DNA of 37,123 nt, taken from the NCBI GenBank assembly GCA_001642005.1, contig LWCA01000245.1, forward strand, positions 1-37,123, read 5' to 3'. The notes below the pieces were generated by a model. The model did not search any database. It worked only from the letters and a program-made list of their open reading frames with translations, and was not told where the DNA came from. Position numbers and translations under genes: made by a program. The stretch is from Intoshia linei. Lineage: Eukaryota > Orthonectida > Rhopaluridae. Shown here piece after piece: positions 12,401 through 21,245 of this stretch (its first letter is position 1; every line of letters starts with the position of its first letter).

Positions 12401-12866
12401 ATAATTAACAGTACATTGAAAAATAATAAATTTAAAATTTGGGATAAAAATTGTTTCTAAAATTCTTTACGCAAATGTTAACAAAACAAAATTAAACAAA
12501 TTTAAAGTTAAAACTAATGTGATATGACAATTCCACCTCAAACAAGTTTAGAAACCACTCTTTTAAAAGATTCATAATTGTGAATAGTAGGATTTTTGAG
12601 TTAGATTTTAAACTGAGTGAATTTATTTTTTTTGTAGAATAAAAATGTGCCTTCGGCAGAGCTAGGTGCTGTTTGTATGTAGTACATAACAGTCAACTTA
12701 GTGTATATATAAATTAATGATACTTACCAATATCTTTTTAGCATTAATTTTTATTTTTGCCACAAAATTTGTAAAAATTGACTGTATAATATTGTTAATT
12801 GTTATAAATTTATTTTCAATGTTTAACATTATTATGTTGTGCATATTTGTAATGGATTCAATCATT
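458..12866 (-). CDS. Spectrin-repeat/coiled-coil giant protein (nesprin/spectraplakin-like), 5' end unresolved
   Basis: Minus-strand gene assembled from 14 exons whose GT..AG ends and phases all agree: 12866-12728, 11749-11659, 11548-11139, 10885-10565, 10501-10304, 9503-9419, 8091-7877, 7591-7354, 6910-6726, 6428-6213, 5189-4716, 4477-4258, 3812-3709 and 2326-458 (stop). They encode about 1,590 residues, almost entirely long amphipathic helices rich in K, E, N, L and I. Tryptophans recur in the helix-A context of spectrin repeats (KIENWLSNYDND, LNKWLNDTNKYL, LSTWNDKAYKIL, INKWYTSIQ). Spectrin repeats act as extended actin/membrane linkers, so a nesprin, dystonin or MSP300-like role is plausible. 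No actin-binding CH domains are seen, because the N-terminus is upstream or unresolved. No KASH peptide is seen at the predicted end. The last exon (623 codons) ends in a low-similarity tail. Introns hold repeat copies and a hAT MITE. The gene is sure; the family name is inference. Confidence 0.75.
2746..3240 (+). repeat. Dispersed repeat family A copy
   Basis: Contains GGGTAATTTGTGGTTTTGGCCC, TGATAATGTTTATGATTT, TGACCCTGAGGACT, CTGGGAAAAACGGTA and the terminal TTATATAAGTAAAGGAT, in the family order. It lies in the intron between the spectrin-gene exons 3812-3709 and 2326-458, in the opposite orientation to the host gene. Several internal parts are decayed compared with the copies at 16015 and 29610. 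Confidence 0.7.
3450..3650 (+). CDS. Small F-box-like ORF inside an intron of the opposite-strand gene
   Basis: A 66-codon ORF with a true ATG, opposite in sense to the spectrin-type gene and inside its 1.4-kb intron. Residues about 21-48 read as an F-box-like helix set (WPLWVMQYLFRYLDGRD followed by IANLEWLTV), close to the general pattern L-P-x-E-h-hh-xIF-x-YL-D-x-x-D-L. F-boxes recruit substrates to SCF ubiquitin ligases through Skp1. No second domain follows and the ORF ends 18 codons later, so it could be the first exon of a longer gene, a decayed copy, or chance. I did not find matching splice partners nearby. An AATAAA occurs about 40 nt after the stop. Confidence 0.3.
   Translation: MVNFFQISIVHKFVFPRLIQFWPLWVMQYLFRYLDGRDIANLEWLTVFKIRFFVKFLLFKGGFNEI
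3870..4069. mobile_element. Degenerate hAT-like MITE (200 bp)
   Basis: The left end begins CAGGGTGTGAAACC and the right end is GGTTGTGAACCCCTG, an imperfect inverted repeat of hAT type. The flanking 8-mers (atttaggt and acttagac) agree at only 5 of 8 positions, so the insertion is old or the ends are slightly misplaced. It sits in the intron between spectrin-gene exons 4477-4258 and 3812-3709. Confidence 0.5.
5190..6212. repeat. Intron holding a long imperfect palindrome of GGGTTTTTAAG / CTTTTAAAAACCCC units
   Basis: This is an intron of the spectrin-type gene. From about 5625 to 5740 the plus strand carries three G-rich units (AAGGGAGTTTTTATG, AAGGGGGTTTTTAAG, AAAGTGGTTTTTTT). From about 5745 to 5910 it carries four C-rich mirror units (AAAAACCCCTC, AAAAACCCCTTTTAAAAG, AAAAACCCCCATAAAG, AAAAACCCTTAAAAAG). 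The two arms can pair as a hairpin of roughly 300 nt. Downstream, CATTCTACGGCTTG / CATTCTACGATTTG form a short direct repeat near 5950-5990. Confidence 0.6.
8310..8500. repeat. GGGTTTTTAA-type degenerate repeat patch
   Basis: Units such as TTTTTTTACCC-TTTTTTAAAATATTTTGAAGATAATTT-GGTTC followed by GTAGGGTTTTTAAG recur about every 75 nt. The same word set is seen at 19590-19790, 22290-22400 and 33990-34250, so this is a dispersed low-complexity family. It lies in an intron of the spectrin-type gene next to a family A copy. Confidence 0.5.
8550..9420 (-). repeat. Dispersed repeat family A copy (minus orientation) with internal duplication and one undetermined base
   Basis: Starts at ATCCTTACTTATACAAT, then TGTGTGTGTTACCG, AAGTCCACATTTCAATTAC, CAGGGCCAAAACCCC, TCAATCTGAATAAGTGACGC and CACGGTCAAAAAGTATTTT. 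The segment from ACGGTCAAAAAG through the region ending TTTCAACC occurs twice (from about 8799 and again from 9062). The second copy begins directly after the only N of the window (9061). The copy ends with the GCAGTAGAGCTACTGC region near 9355-9370. It fills the 1.3-kb intron between spectrin-gene exons 9503-9419 and 8091-7877. Confidence 0.7.
9504..10303. other. 800-bp intron of the spectrin-type gene
   Basis: AT-rich, with a short (TGTAT)n-like microsatellite near 10155-10195. Near 9975-10020 the words GGTTGGCGACACA and CGCGACACACCAATC form an imperfect inverted pair, suggesting another decayed transposon. A minus-strand open stretch near 10158-10084 looks codon-like but has no usable donor. 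Confidence 0.4.
12062..12715 (-). repeat. Dispersed repeat family A copy (minus orientation)
   Basis: Contains TGTGTGTGTTATCG, CAATAACTACCAGTCTTA, AAAGTCCACATTTCAATTAC, CAGGCCAAAACCACAAATTA, TTCAATCTGAATAAATGACGC, CACGGTCAAAAAAGC and the inner end AATGTGCCTTCGGCAGAGC followed by TAGGTGCTGTTTGTATG, all in family order. It occupies most of the intron between spectrin-gene exons 12866-12728 and 11749-11659. The last sub-block is shared with the solo end at 27755-27840. Confidence 0.75.
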
Positions 12867-13030
12867 CTAAAATTTAAATATTTAAACGTATCAATCACTA
12901 CATATATTATTATGTTATATTATTATTAGGGCAATTTATTTATGACACATTAATACAAAAAATGAAAACAAAAATATGACATTTCCTAAAAATAATATTA
13001 CTTTTTATGACAAATTCATTTATTATAGTA

Positions 13031-13375
13031 CAGCGGATCCCAAATAAACATACTGGAACCCCTAGAGACACCAGAAAATATTTTAGAGTGCCAGCTCGTC
13101 TGATACTATGACTCATAAATTATATATATTGTTTTAAATCTTGAAAATAATTGAAAATAAAAATTAATTTGTAATAATATACTTAGTTCGATATGTATTT
13201 ACGTCTATTTGATAGTCTCTGTATTTTTAAGATTGTATATTAAATACATTTACGCCCTTATTCCGTCAATTCAATCATTAACGATTTTTTAGATATCTAT
13301 TTTTGGTCAAGTAGAGTTTTAACAATTTTTTTTTTAGTTTGGGGTATTAACTGTGAAGTATGTTGGGAACCGCTG
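13031..13375. mobile_element. hAT-like MITE, 345 bp, with perfect 8-bp target duplication
   Basis: The left end is CAGCGGATCCCAA and the right end is TTGGGAACCGCTG, an inverted repeat with one mismatch. It is flanked on both sides by ttatagta (13023-13030 and 13376-13383). Terminal CAG..CTG and an 8-bp duplication are diagnostic of hAT transposons. There is no internal coding capacity, so it must have been moved by a transposase from elsewhere. Confidence 0.88.
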
Positions 13376-13430
13376 TTATAGTACAATATAATATATTTAT
13401 AAATATTTTTTTTTAAAAAATTTCTTACGT

Positions 13431-13540
13431 GGAATAATATATTCTTCAACAACGAAAACGGATCTTTTAACACTTGATGATGAGGTTTGACTGTTCAATA
13501 ACTGTGCATAAGTTTTAGGTGATTTGATTTCACACAGTAT
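13431..13540 (-). other. Unplaced minus-strand coding-like segment
   Basis: Reads open on the minus strand for about 40 codons (includes KSPKTYAQLLNSQ and VKRSVFVVEEYIIP) and ends at a good donor (CCAC followed by GTAAGA). No acceptor AG precedes its first residues, and its phase does not fit the exon at 12866-12728 directly. It may be a 5' exon of the spectrin-type gene with an additional exon between them, or of another gene. Confidence 0.35.
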
Positions 13541-14202
13541 AATTGAAAAGTGTTATTTTATATTATCGTTTTAGGTATATTCGTTAGGAGAATAAACATT
13601 TTTTTAAATTATGACTTTAATAATATTATTATGAAAATTATGTCAGAAATATGACATTTATGACTTTTTAAAAATCGATATACCCCATTAAATGCGTTTA
13701 TTAGAGTTCCATATTACATTTCTAACATTTTTTTATTATTAAAAAAAAAAATTATTTTTATGACATTGTTCGCCCTAATTATTATGTACGAGCTTAACTG
13801 TTATGTACTTTGTACAAACAGTAACAAGCTAAATCGGTACCGACGGTCGATTTCTTAATTTTTAGACTGATTTTTTAATTGAGTATAGACCATGAGTTTA
13901 TAATCTTAAAAACAATCCAATTATAGTTACACCCTAAAAAATCTTCATAAATTACATGAATTCCAGAACAAATTAAAATTTTAATACGTGTAGTAAATAA
14001 TTTTTTCTTCTATCATGCATTTCGGATAAAGCAATGTATTGCAATGTTATCATCATGTAAAATTTATATAAATGTGAAAATTACAAAGTTATACTTAAGT
14101 TGATTATTATGATATAAATAATAATAATACAATTGTATTGACATATTTATTTATTTACTTTCAAATTACTTTACATATTTATTTTAAATTAAAATATAAA
14201 TA

Positions 14203-14465
14203 ATGTCAAAGATTTTCTGTCTGACGACCAGTATTTTATTGTGTTGCTTTAACGCCGTTCGGATGGATTATGCAAATATAATTGAATATGATATTAAAAT
14301 TTTCGGTAATTTTGCTTTGAATAAATATGATTATAACATCAATGAAATTATATTCCTGGATTTGGGAGCCTACAGTATATCAGAACTAGTCCTGAAGTTT
14401 GTTATTGGAATTCATACATTGATATTGAATGCAACCTGAAAGGAGATATCAAAATTAATAAATAA
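14203..14465 (+). pseudogene. Secreted-type small protein ORF with an internal frame break
   Basis: The ATG at 14203 starts a plausible signal peptide (MSKIFCLTTSILLCCFNAV) followed by an acidic, aromatic-rich stretch. The original frame runs to a stop at 14439. However, from about 14346 the reading frame two bases on is open to 14465 and looks more protein-like (includes YIPGFGSLQYIRTSP, two Cys, then a Lys-rich end). One base gained or two lost near 14340-14350 would join them, and I found no intron that restores the frame. It could be a decayed gene, a sequencing error, or a short real protein ending at 14439. No family was recognised. Confidence 0.4.
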
Positions 14466-14668
14466 CTCATGGCTTCTTTATAATGAAGTATATATTATTT
14501 CACAGTTTTTAATTCTATTATAGTTTATGGATGATATTGTAGACAGGTATGATAATTTTGAAAAATTTATGTATTCTGTATTACTGGTTGAAATATATAG
14601 TGTTATACATTCAAGACTTACCAATTACCTGTTTTCAGAGTTTAATATGATTTCAAAGATGTTAATGA

Positions 14669-14834
14669 ATATAGTTTGTCAATATATATTCATTAATTGA
14701 ATTTATCAAACTTAATTCACATTTACTGAAATTTTCAAGTGGAATAATAAGTTCAATAATAAAATAAAACATCAAATCATCCAATTTCTCAACATTATTA
14801 ATTTTATCTTTCAGTGAAATTGATTTTTCCATTT
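14669..14834 (-). CDS. Uncharacterised 50-60 residue minus-strand ORF
   Basis: Starts with MEKSISLKDKINNVEKLDDL and is helix-rich (L, I, E, N), similar in composition to the spectrin-type gene that follows on the same strand. It reaches a stop without a convincing donor. It could be the first exon of that gene with a splice I cannot place, or an isolated fragment. Confidence 0.3.
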
Positions 14835-15096
14835 AACACTCTTAATGTAATCATTTAATGTAATATGTAGAGCTCTCGGTAACTTTAGTTATTATTATCA
14901 CGAAAATGAAATACACGAAATTGTTAATTTAAAATTTAATTCGTAATTTTTGTATATCCGTCTGTTAACATTTATTTAAGAAACTAAAGGTGTAGAGTTT
15001 AAAAAATAGCAATTTTTAATACAGTGTTTACATTATACGTCAATTTATTTGCCTAATAATTCATGGATAACAACAATTTTATTAGTTTACACATTT

Positions 15097-18000
15097 TTAG
15101 CATTTTTCTTTATTTTTCGATAATTTAATTTGTTCGCGTATTTCATCCATCAGCATATCATGAACAAAATCATTCCACTAAGTTAAATACAGATATATAA
15201 TTATATACAAAAATATAAACCACAGACAACAATAACCAAAATGTCCATATTAAAATCCCCTTGAAATCAATTATAAATTTTATTTTTATTACCAATTAAA
15301 TTAAAAAACAATTAAGTTTAAACAATTACCCAAAATATTTTTATTCCGTTAACAAAAGTGTGTTATTTAAAAAATTCCATTTTAACGGAATTGAAAATTT
15401 TGAAATTCCGTTAATGAGAGAAGGACTTAGACTCTAAAACTTAGAGTCTAAGTAGGGGTTCCCACACTTTTTTCACGACGAACCGTAAATAGATTATAAA
15501 ATTTAACGCAGACCATTAAAGTGAAATTACTAGGCAACATTAAAAAAATTTGATACAAAACGGTAATAGATTAGTAAAAAAAATTTAATTTGACATTTGG
15601 GAAAAGGTGGACTAAGTCTTAGACTGTACTATGCCAAAATTGTTACAAAGCGTGTTTTTAATTGATTATTATTTATATTATCTTTATAGCTAAAAACATG
15701 ATAGACATTTACATTTTAAAAGTTTTAATTTAAAGAAACTCTGCTTTAGAAAAAATTATTTATAAATAAAACATATGAAAGTATTATAATTTGCATTAAT
15801 GTGGGTTTAGATTTTTTAATTTTTTATGGATTTTTACCTAACATACACCACACACACCTAAAATCATGAGGGCCCGATTATAAGGCCAGTATTTTAATTT
15901 ATTGTATTTATTATCAATTAATTTAATTTATTATTATAGGCCAATGTAAAGTTATAATTTTCTTATTTTTGAGAATTTTAATAAATTTATAATTTTTTAA
16001 TTATAATTTTATTTTTTTAATATTTGAAAAATATTGGTTGATAATATATTAAAAATTATTTTTCACCGGGAATGCGTAGATTTCTGCAGTTGAAATTTTG
16101 CATTTATGTCAACTGAAATAAGCTCTATCAGAATAATTTTTTTTTTTTTAATTTTCGGACAGTTAATTCTGTCATATTTTTTGTTTTAATAAAATATTTC
16201 GGAAAAAAATATATGAATACTAAAATGTTTTTTTGACCGTTAAGGCGTCACTTATTCAGATTGAAATTTGTTGTGTGTGTTAACAGGATACAACTGTACC
16301 ATTTGTAAATTTTTTTAAATTCTAGGGTTGTTTTTATAAAGACAGGGTAATTTGTGGTTTTGGCCCTAAAGATATATTTTTTTTTAATTTAAATTTATAA
16401 TAATATTTATGATTTTAAAATCAGTATCAGAGTGTATATTTTTTTTAATTCTAGAACTCGTTTGATTTTCAAAAAAAGGACAATTGGGCTTTTTAACCCG
16501 TAAGATGTGAGTTTGAGAGGTTGAAATTTATTTTTCTAACACCCGGAACTAACTAAAATTAAAATGTAAGGATAATTTGAACGACAAAATTACATCTTGT
16601 TTGAGTAAATCGACTAAAACGGCATTACAGGTAATAGGATTACACGTCGTATACTTTGATTCATCTTTAACACGTTGTAGATAATTTGAAATATTAATTT
16701 TGTCATTAATGGTGGTGAATTTGTAAACCTTTTCATTGCTTTTTGTTTTAGTTTTCACAACATTTCCTTTACATTTAATTTTAGTTTTAATTTTTTTTTC
16801 TACGGGAACATAAATGTTTTTAACAATATTATAAAACTGTTCTCCGTATACATCATGATTGTAATAATTAATCTAAAATAAATAGATAAATATTAATCAT
16901 CATTGAATATTCATTATTACCTTTTTCATCTTTTTTATTTGGTCAGATGAATAAAAATCAAACATATTGATAATGTATTGATAAATTTTAAAACAGCTTG
17001 TTTTGTTGCACTTTTCGCGAAGTTTAATAAATATATAACTTGTAAACATTTTTAATTTTTTATTCATTTTATATCGTACAGATTTGTTCAAGATAAAATC
17101 CATCAAAGAATATCCATTTATCCAATTATGATTACGGTCAGATTCATTATGTTGAGTGTTTATACTGTTTCGAGTAGTTTTAGAATTTCGAGAATTTGGA
17201 GAATCTTTATTTGGAATACAATTTTCGCAAAAAGCCAAAATTTGAACTTGATCAAGATTAGTATTTAAAATTGCGTTTAATAGTAATTCTATATACAACA
17301 TTTGCAAATGATTTGACCATTCGAAAAAATTTACGGATAATTTTTTAAATAATAAAAAATTTTCTGATTTGTATGTCATTTTATATGTCAATATTAATAT
17401 TAAGAAAGATTCCCTAAAATATAAAAAATTTAACTAAAAGTGAAAAATACCTTTTATTATTCATGTCAAAATTAATGTTGCAATTATTTCGAATATTTTG
17501 ATAAATATCAAGTAATTTTCTTTCCAGTTCCAAATAATTTTTCTAATTTAAATGTTTATAATTTTATAAAAATAAAAATAACTTGATCTTCAATAGAATG
17601 ACAAAATTCGACTAAAATTAATGAATCTTGAATAGATTTATACAAGAAAGTATCAATTTCAGTGTAACTATTTTTTAATGAAATTATTGTTCGTTTAATT
17701 TGTTCCAAAGTAGCCACGTATATATAATTTTTTTTGTCGGTTAATTTGACCAAAAATATTCTACAAATCAGTTCACTTATTAAAACCCACATGTTGATTT
17801 CTTGTAAATTGTTCATTTCATTTTCGTTTGTCAACAATTTAAAATTTTTAAATAATAATTCATAGCAAATGTTTATGTCGTAGCTTTTGGGTGAGTTGTT
17901 TTTTAAAGAATCAGATATTATACCAATAAATTCTAAATACCGTATTTAATTTTTTAAATTTTACAATTTACTCTCTCTACACCAGTGGTTCCCAAACTTT

Positions 18001-19266
18001 TTCCACCATGGATCACTTGTCACAAAAAAATCCCCTTAATCCTGAACACGTCATTAAGGTAATATTTTGATTTTTTTATTACGTATTTCTCCTTAAATCG
18101 AAAATTTTGCATTAATTTTGATAAGTTAGCTTCAATGGCTTTTAATTCTAATGGCAATTAAAAAATTCTTAATTTCAAACATACTTATGGCGAACTACCA
18201 GTCCTGTATGCTAGATCCTCTCACCGAGGGATCTCGACGAAATTTTTTTTAAAATGGAGGCTTTAATTTACCAAATTAAGCATTAAAAAAAATGTTGAAT
18301 ATCAACTAATTTGAGTGTTAAATTTAAAATGTCAACTGAAGAGTCTTAGAAAGGTGGATAGGGTTATATGACCTTATAATTCGTTTACAAATTTTTTTAT
18401 TGGGCTATTTTTCATTTTCGAAGTGGCGACGGGTTCGCTAGGTTTAATTTCGGAAACTACAATCGAACTAAGTTAAATCGTTGTATAGATTAAATTTAAC
18501 GCACGTAAAAATTATTCACGTTATTCAGTAAATTTTCACTTCATTTTGATGATGTTTACGTTCACTAATAATAATAATAAATGATCGATACAATTCTAAT
18601 TTATTATTATTGTTAAAAAAAGGTTATCTTCATTTTATTTAAAATTTTCCTTGTGGACCACCTATAATTTCCTGTGGACCACTTTGGGAACCACTGCTCT
18701 ACACCTAGAGAGAATGATAAGATTGCATAGTTTTGGCATCACAATGTATTTATAATGGAGAATTCGATGAGATAGATACACGATATATTTCAACGACGTT
18801 TATTATTTTTATAGAAAAGGTTTCATACATTAATCCAATGGTCCCGTTAATAAAAAATACTTTTCCATTCAAATCTATGACAATCTATAGAATTGGCGAA
18901 TTGTAGAGAGAATACTGTATTTAAAATGTCAATGTTACCCAATAAATTTTCATTTTTATTTGAAATGAAATTTTGAGATATTACAATAGTTGATAGTAAA
19001 TTTTTGTTGCACTTTTGCTAATACAAAATATTTTAAATAAAATTCAAAAAATTTACTTTTAAAACTGTAATAAATTTTTCATAGTCATATGGCACATTTT
19101 TTCGATTTTCCTTTCTATTATATTTGGTTAATTTTAAAACGTGGTTTTATTACTTTTTTGCGTTTTTTTGTTTGTATTTTTCTTGTATCCGCTTTTGTAA
19201 TATTTCTTGATGTCGCGATGATACTATCCCAAAACGATACTTGTGTAAATGTTTCACTATTGGCAT
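15097..19266 (-). CDS. 514-residue protein in 8 exons; weak SAPS-domain (PP6 regulatory subunit)-like
   Basis: Exons 19266-19154, 19114-19057, 19017-18939, 17932-17583, 17542-17451, 17413-16921, 16872-16594 and 15177-15097 join in phase to one 515-codon frame with ATG (MPIVKHLHKY) and TAA. Five introns are only 37-48 nt. The other two are enlarged, one by a hAT element and one by a family A repeat. The protein is helical and basic at its N-terminus. In order it shows FFEWSNHLQMLYIELLLNAI (about 260-279), a Cys-containing helix LREKCNKTSCFKIYQYI, and a final WNDFVHDMLMDEIREQ (489-504). SAPS proteins, which tether PP6 phosphatase, have F-x-x-NN-x-LH-x-x-VE, a C-x-L-x-x-RIL helix and W-x-x-FV-x-x-x-L in the same order. 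That order is my only argument. The gene model is firmer than the name; another armadillo/HEAT-like protein is possible. Confidence 0.6.
15425..15453. repeat. Perfect 13-bp inverted repeat with 3-nt loop
   Basis: The arm ACTTAGACTCTAA (15425-15437) is followed by AAC and its exact reverse complement (15441-15453). Directly after it comes TAGGGGTTCCCACAC, a hAT-terminus-like word without a visible partner. It lies in the last intron of the SAPS-like gene. Confidence 0.6.
16015..16560 (+). repeat. Dispersed repeat family A copy
   Basis: Starts near ATATTTGAAAAATATTGGTTG, then TTTTTCACCGGGAATGCGTAG, CTATCAGAATAATTTTTT, TTTTTGACCGTTAAGGCG, the AACAGGATACAACTGTACC word, TTGTGGTTTTGGCCC, AATCAGTATCAGAG and TTTTTAACCCGTAAGATG. 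It truncates near 16560, just after exon 16872-16594 of the SAPS-like gene, opposite in orientation to that gene. Confidence 0.75.
17983..18696. mobile_element. hAT-like element, 714 bp, with perfect 8-bp target duplication
   Basis: The left end is CAGTGGTTCCCAAACTTTTT and the right end is GTGGACCACTTTGGGAACC followed by ACTG, long imperfect inverted ends. Flanks are ctctacac at 17975-17982 and at 18697-18704. CAGTGGTTCCCAAA is a classic hAT terminus. No transposase ORF is present. The insertion lies in the phase-1 intron between exons 19017-18939 and 17932-17583 of the SAPS-like gene and explains why this intron is about 1 kb. Confidence 0.9.
18893..18917. mobile_element. Solo right end of a TA-flanked (pogo/Tc1-like) element
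   Basis: TTGGCGAATTGTAGAGAGAATACTG followed by TA is close to the right end of the element at 19807-22279, and its reverse complement matches that element's left end (CAGTATTCTCTCTATAACTCGCC). The matching left end was not found, so the copy is truncated or interrupted by the hAT insertion at 17983. It stops about 20 nt from the splice donor of exon 19017-18939. Confidence 0.55.
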
Positions 19267-19806
19267 TTTACATGATTAGTATAAATTTTGTTTTAATATT
19301 CTTTTAATTTTGTAGATTTTTAATAACTAGTTTACACAAGTTATCACAATTAAAAATTTACATGTATTTTTTATTTAAATATTTTTAGTAACAATTTTAT
19401 AATAATAAAAGGTTACTAGGTATAATTATAACACACATTTATTGATTACTACAACTATTTGTACTAAGTAGATATGTAGTAATTTTTGATATAATACAAA
19501 ATATATAAATATACATTTTGTATATAATATTATATTGTATTATGTTATTATATAAAAAATTAAATGTAATAATTTAAAAGGTGCTTTAGGGTGGTTTTTA
19601 TACTAATCTAAAATTTTTTTTAATATTATGATAATTTTTTTTACAATATTTAAATACGGGACTTAAGGGAATTTGTATATAATCCTATAAAAGGTTGTTT
19701 TTTTAGCGAATTAATTTTTTTAACCAAATTTTAAAGAGGTTTTAATGATGATTTTTTAAAGTAAGCTATAAAATGGCTTTAGCGTCATTTTTTCTACAAA
19801 TACATA
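19267..19806. repeat. Upstream region of the SAPS-like gene; AT-rich, with degenerate GGTTTTTA repeats
   Basis: No gene was found. 19480-19570 is almost pure A/T. From about 19585 to 19795 words such as GGGTGGTTTTTATACTAATC, TATAATCCTATAAAAGG and AAAGAGGTTTTAATGATG recur and match the patch at 22290-22400. The SAPS-like promoter should lie in the first few hundred bases here, but no clear motif stands out. Confidence 0.4.
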
Positions 19807-20379
19807 CAGTATTCTCTCTATAACTCGCCAATCTTGGGATTTCGAAAAAGTTGGCGAGATAAAGAATTTAAAACTATAGAAACAACAGATAGAATCTTTA
19901 AATGAACGGTTAAATTAGAGTGTCCAATTGACAGTGTCCATAAGTACACATAAATACCATAAATAATTTTAGTCAATATTTTACTTGTAATTTTTCATTC
20001 TTAATAAAATGAAGTTTTAATAAATTTATATTCAAAACACACTTTATTGAGTTTAATTTAGATCACTTGAAATTTATTAATTAATAAAAATTAATTATTT
20101 TTTAATTATGCAATAAATATTAATAATAATTATAAAGAGAGTTTTATTGAATTTTACAAACATTTGGAAAATGATAGTGAATTATGTAAATAAATAATTT
20201 TCAATTAAAACAGTGCTTCTCATGGGGGTGACTGGTCATCTGTGTTGTAGATACCACTAACATTCAGAAATAAAAAAATACAATAATTGTGATTGCCATA
20301 ATTTATTTATTGATTAGAATATCAATTAGATGAGCAACTTTAAAAAAAAATTTGATTTTGAAATTTGGTTAATAAATAA

Positions 20380-21245
20380 ATTAAATCAGATACATATGTA
20401 CATCCTGGAATATCTAAAACCTACAATCTCATTCGAAACAGATACTTGTGGCCTAAAATGTACAATCAAATCAAACAATTCATAATTCGATGCACAAGTT
20501 GCAATCAGGCGAAACAAAGAAACCAAAACACTACCAAGTTAATGAAACCGGTGATCACACATTGTTTCAATAATCTCTGGCAATTGGATATCATGGGTCC
20601 ACTACCTACATCACAAAAAGGAAACAAATATATTTTATCAATGATAGACCATTTTACAGGTTATCCCGAATTAGTACGTATATCATCCATAGACGCAAAT
20701 ACGATCGCAGAACAAATATTTAAAAAAATAGTTATCAGATATGGACCACCAAAACAAATTCAAACCGACCAAGGAAAGCAATTTGAATGTTCAATAATCC
20801 ATGAAGCTCTGTATACTTTTCAATATCAACAAAACAGCATCAGAACCCTAACACACATCAACAAATAGGTAAAGTAGAACGACTACATCGCACAATAATG
20901 GAAAACTTACGCATCATTTGCAAAAACAACTACACAAATTGGGATGATAAATGTAGCTTTAGCTATGAGGATGTTGCCGTCAAGTAGCAACAACACATCT
21001 CCAATAAATATCCTATATAATCATGATTTTGATAAAAAAAAGTATAATAACATGATTTTTTATAGAAACAAATACATAGGACGAATGAAAAAAAACCATG
21101 ATTCACGAGTACAAAAATCAAAGTCATACCACACTGATAATTATTTATCGAGCAAACCTATAACTTCCAAATCTCAGCAGCGATACAAGAGGAAATCTAA
21201 AACCCCTCACGATTCGATAATTTTTTATTATCTTAAGAGGGGAGG
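20380..21245 (+). pseudogene. Ty3/gypsy retrotransposon integrase remnant, frame-broken
   Basis: From 20401 an HPGISKTYN..CTSCNQAK stretch gives the second half of the HHCC zinc-binding domain. Next comes the integrase core with LDIMGPLP and MIDHFTGYPE (first Asp region) and IQTDQGKQFE (second Asp). The glutamate-side motif KVERLHRTIMENL sits in another frame after 20868. A further shift near 20945 leads to SNNTSPINILYNHDF and the basic tail. At least two frame breaks and the loss of everything upstream of the zinc finger (stop at 20377) show that it is dead. A polypurine tract AAGAGGGGAGG at 21235-21245 marks the start of the 3' LTR. Confidence 0.9.

Noticed and set aside
12717-12929. Plus-strand hydrophobic 70-codon frame
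   Set aside because: Antisense of exon 12866-12728; hydrophobicity comes from complemented Lys/Asn codons.
19089-19307. Plus-strand hydrophobic frame resembling a membrane protein
   Set aside because: It is opposite the first two exons of the SAPS-like gene, which chain in phase through two 39-nt introns.
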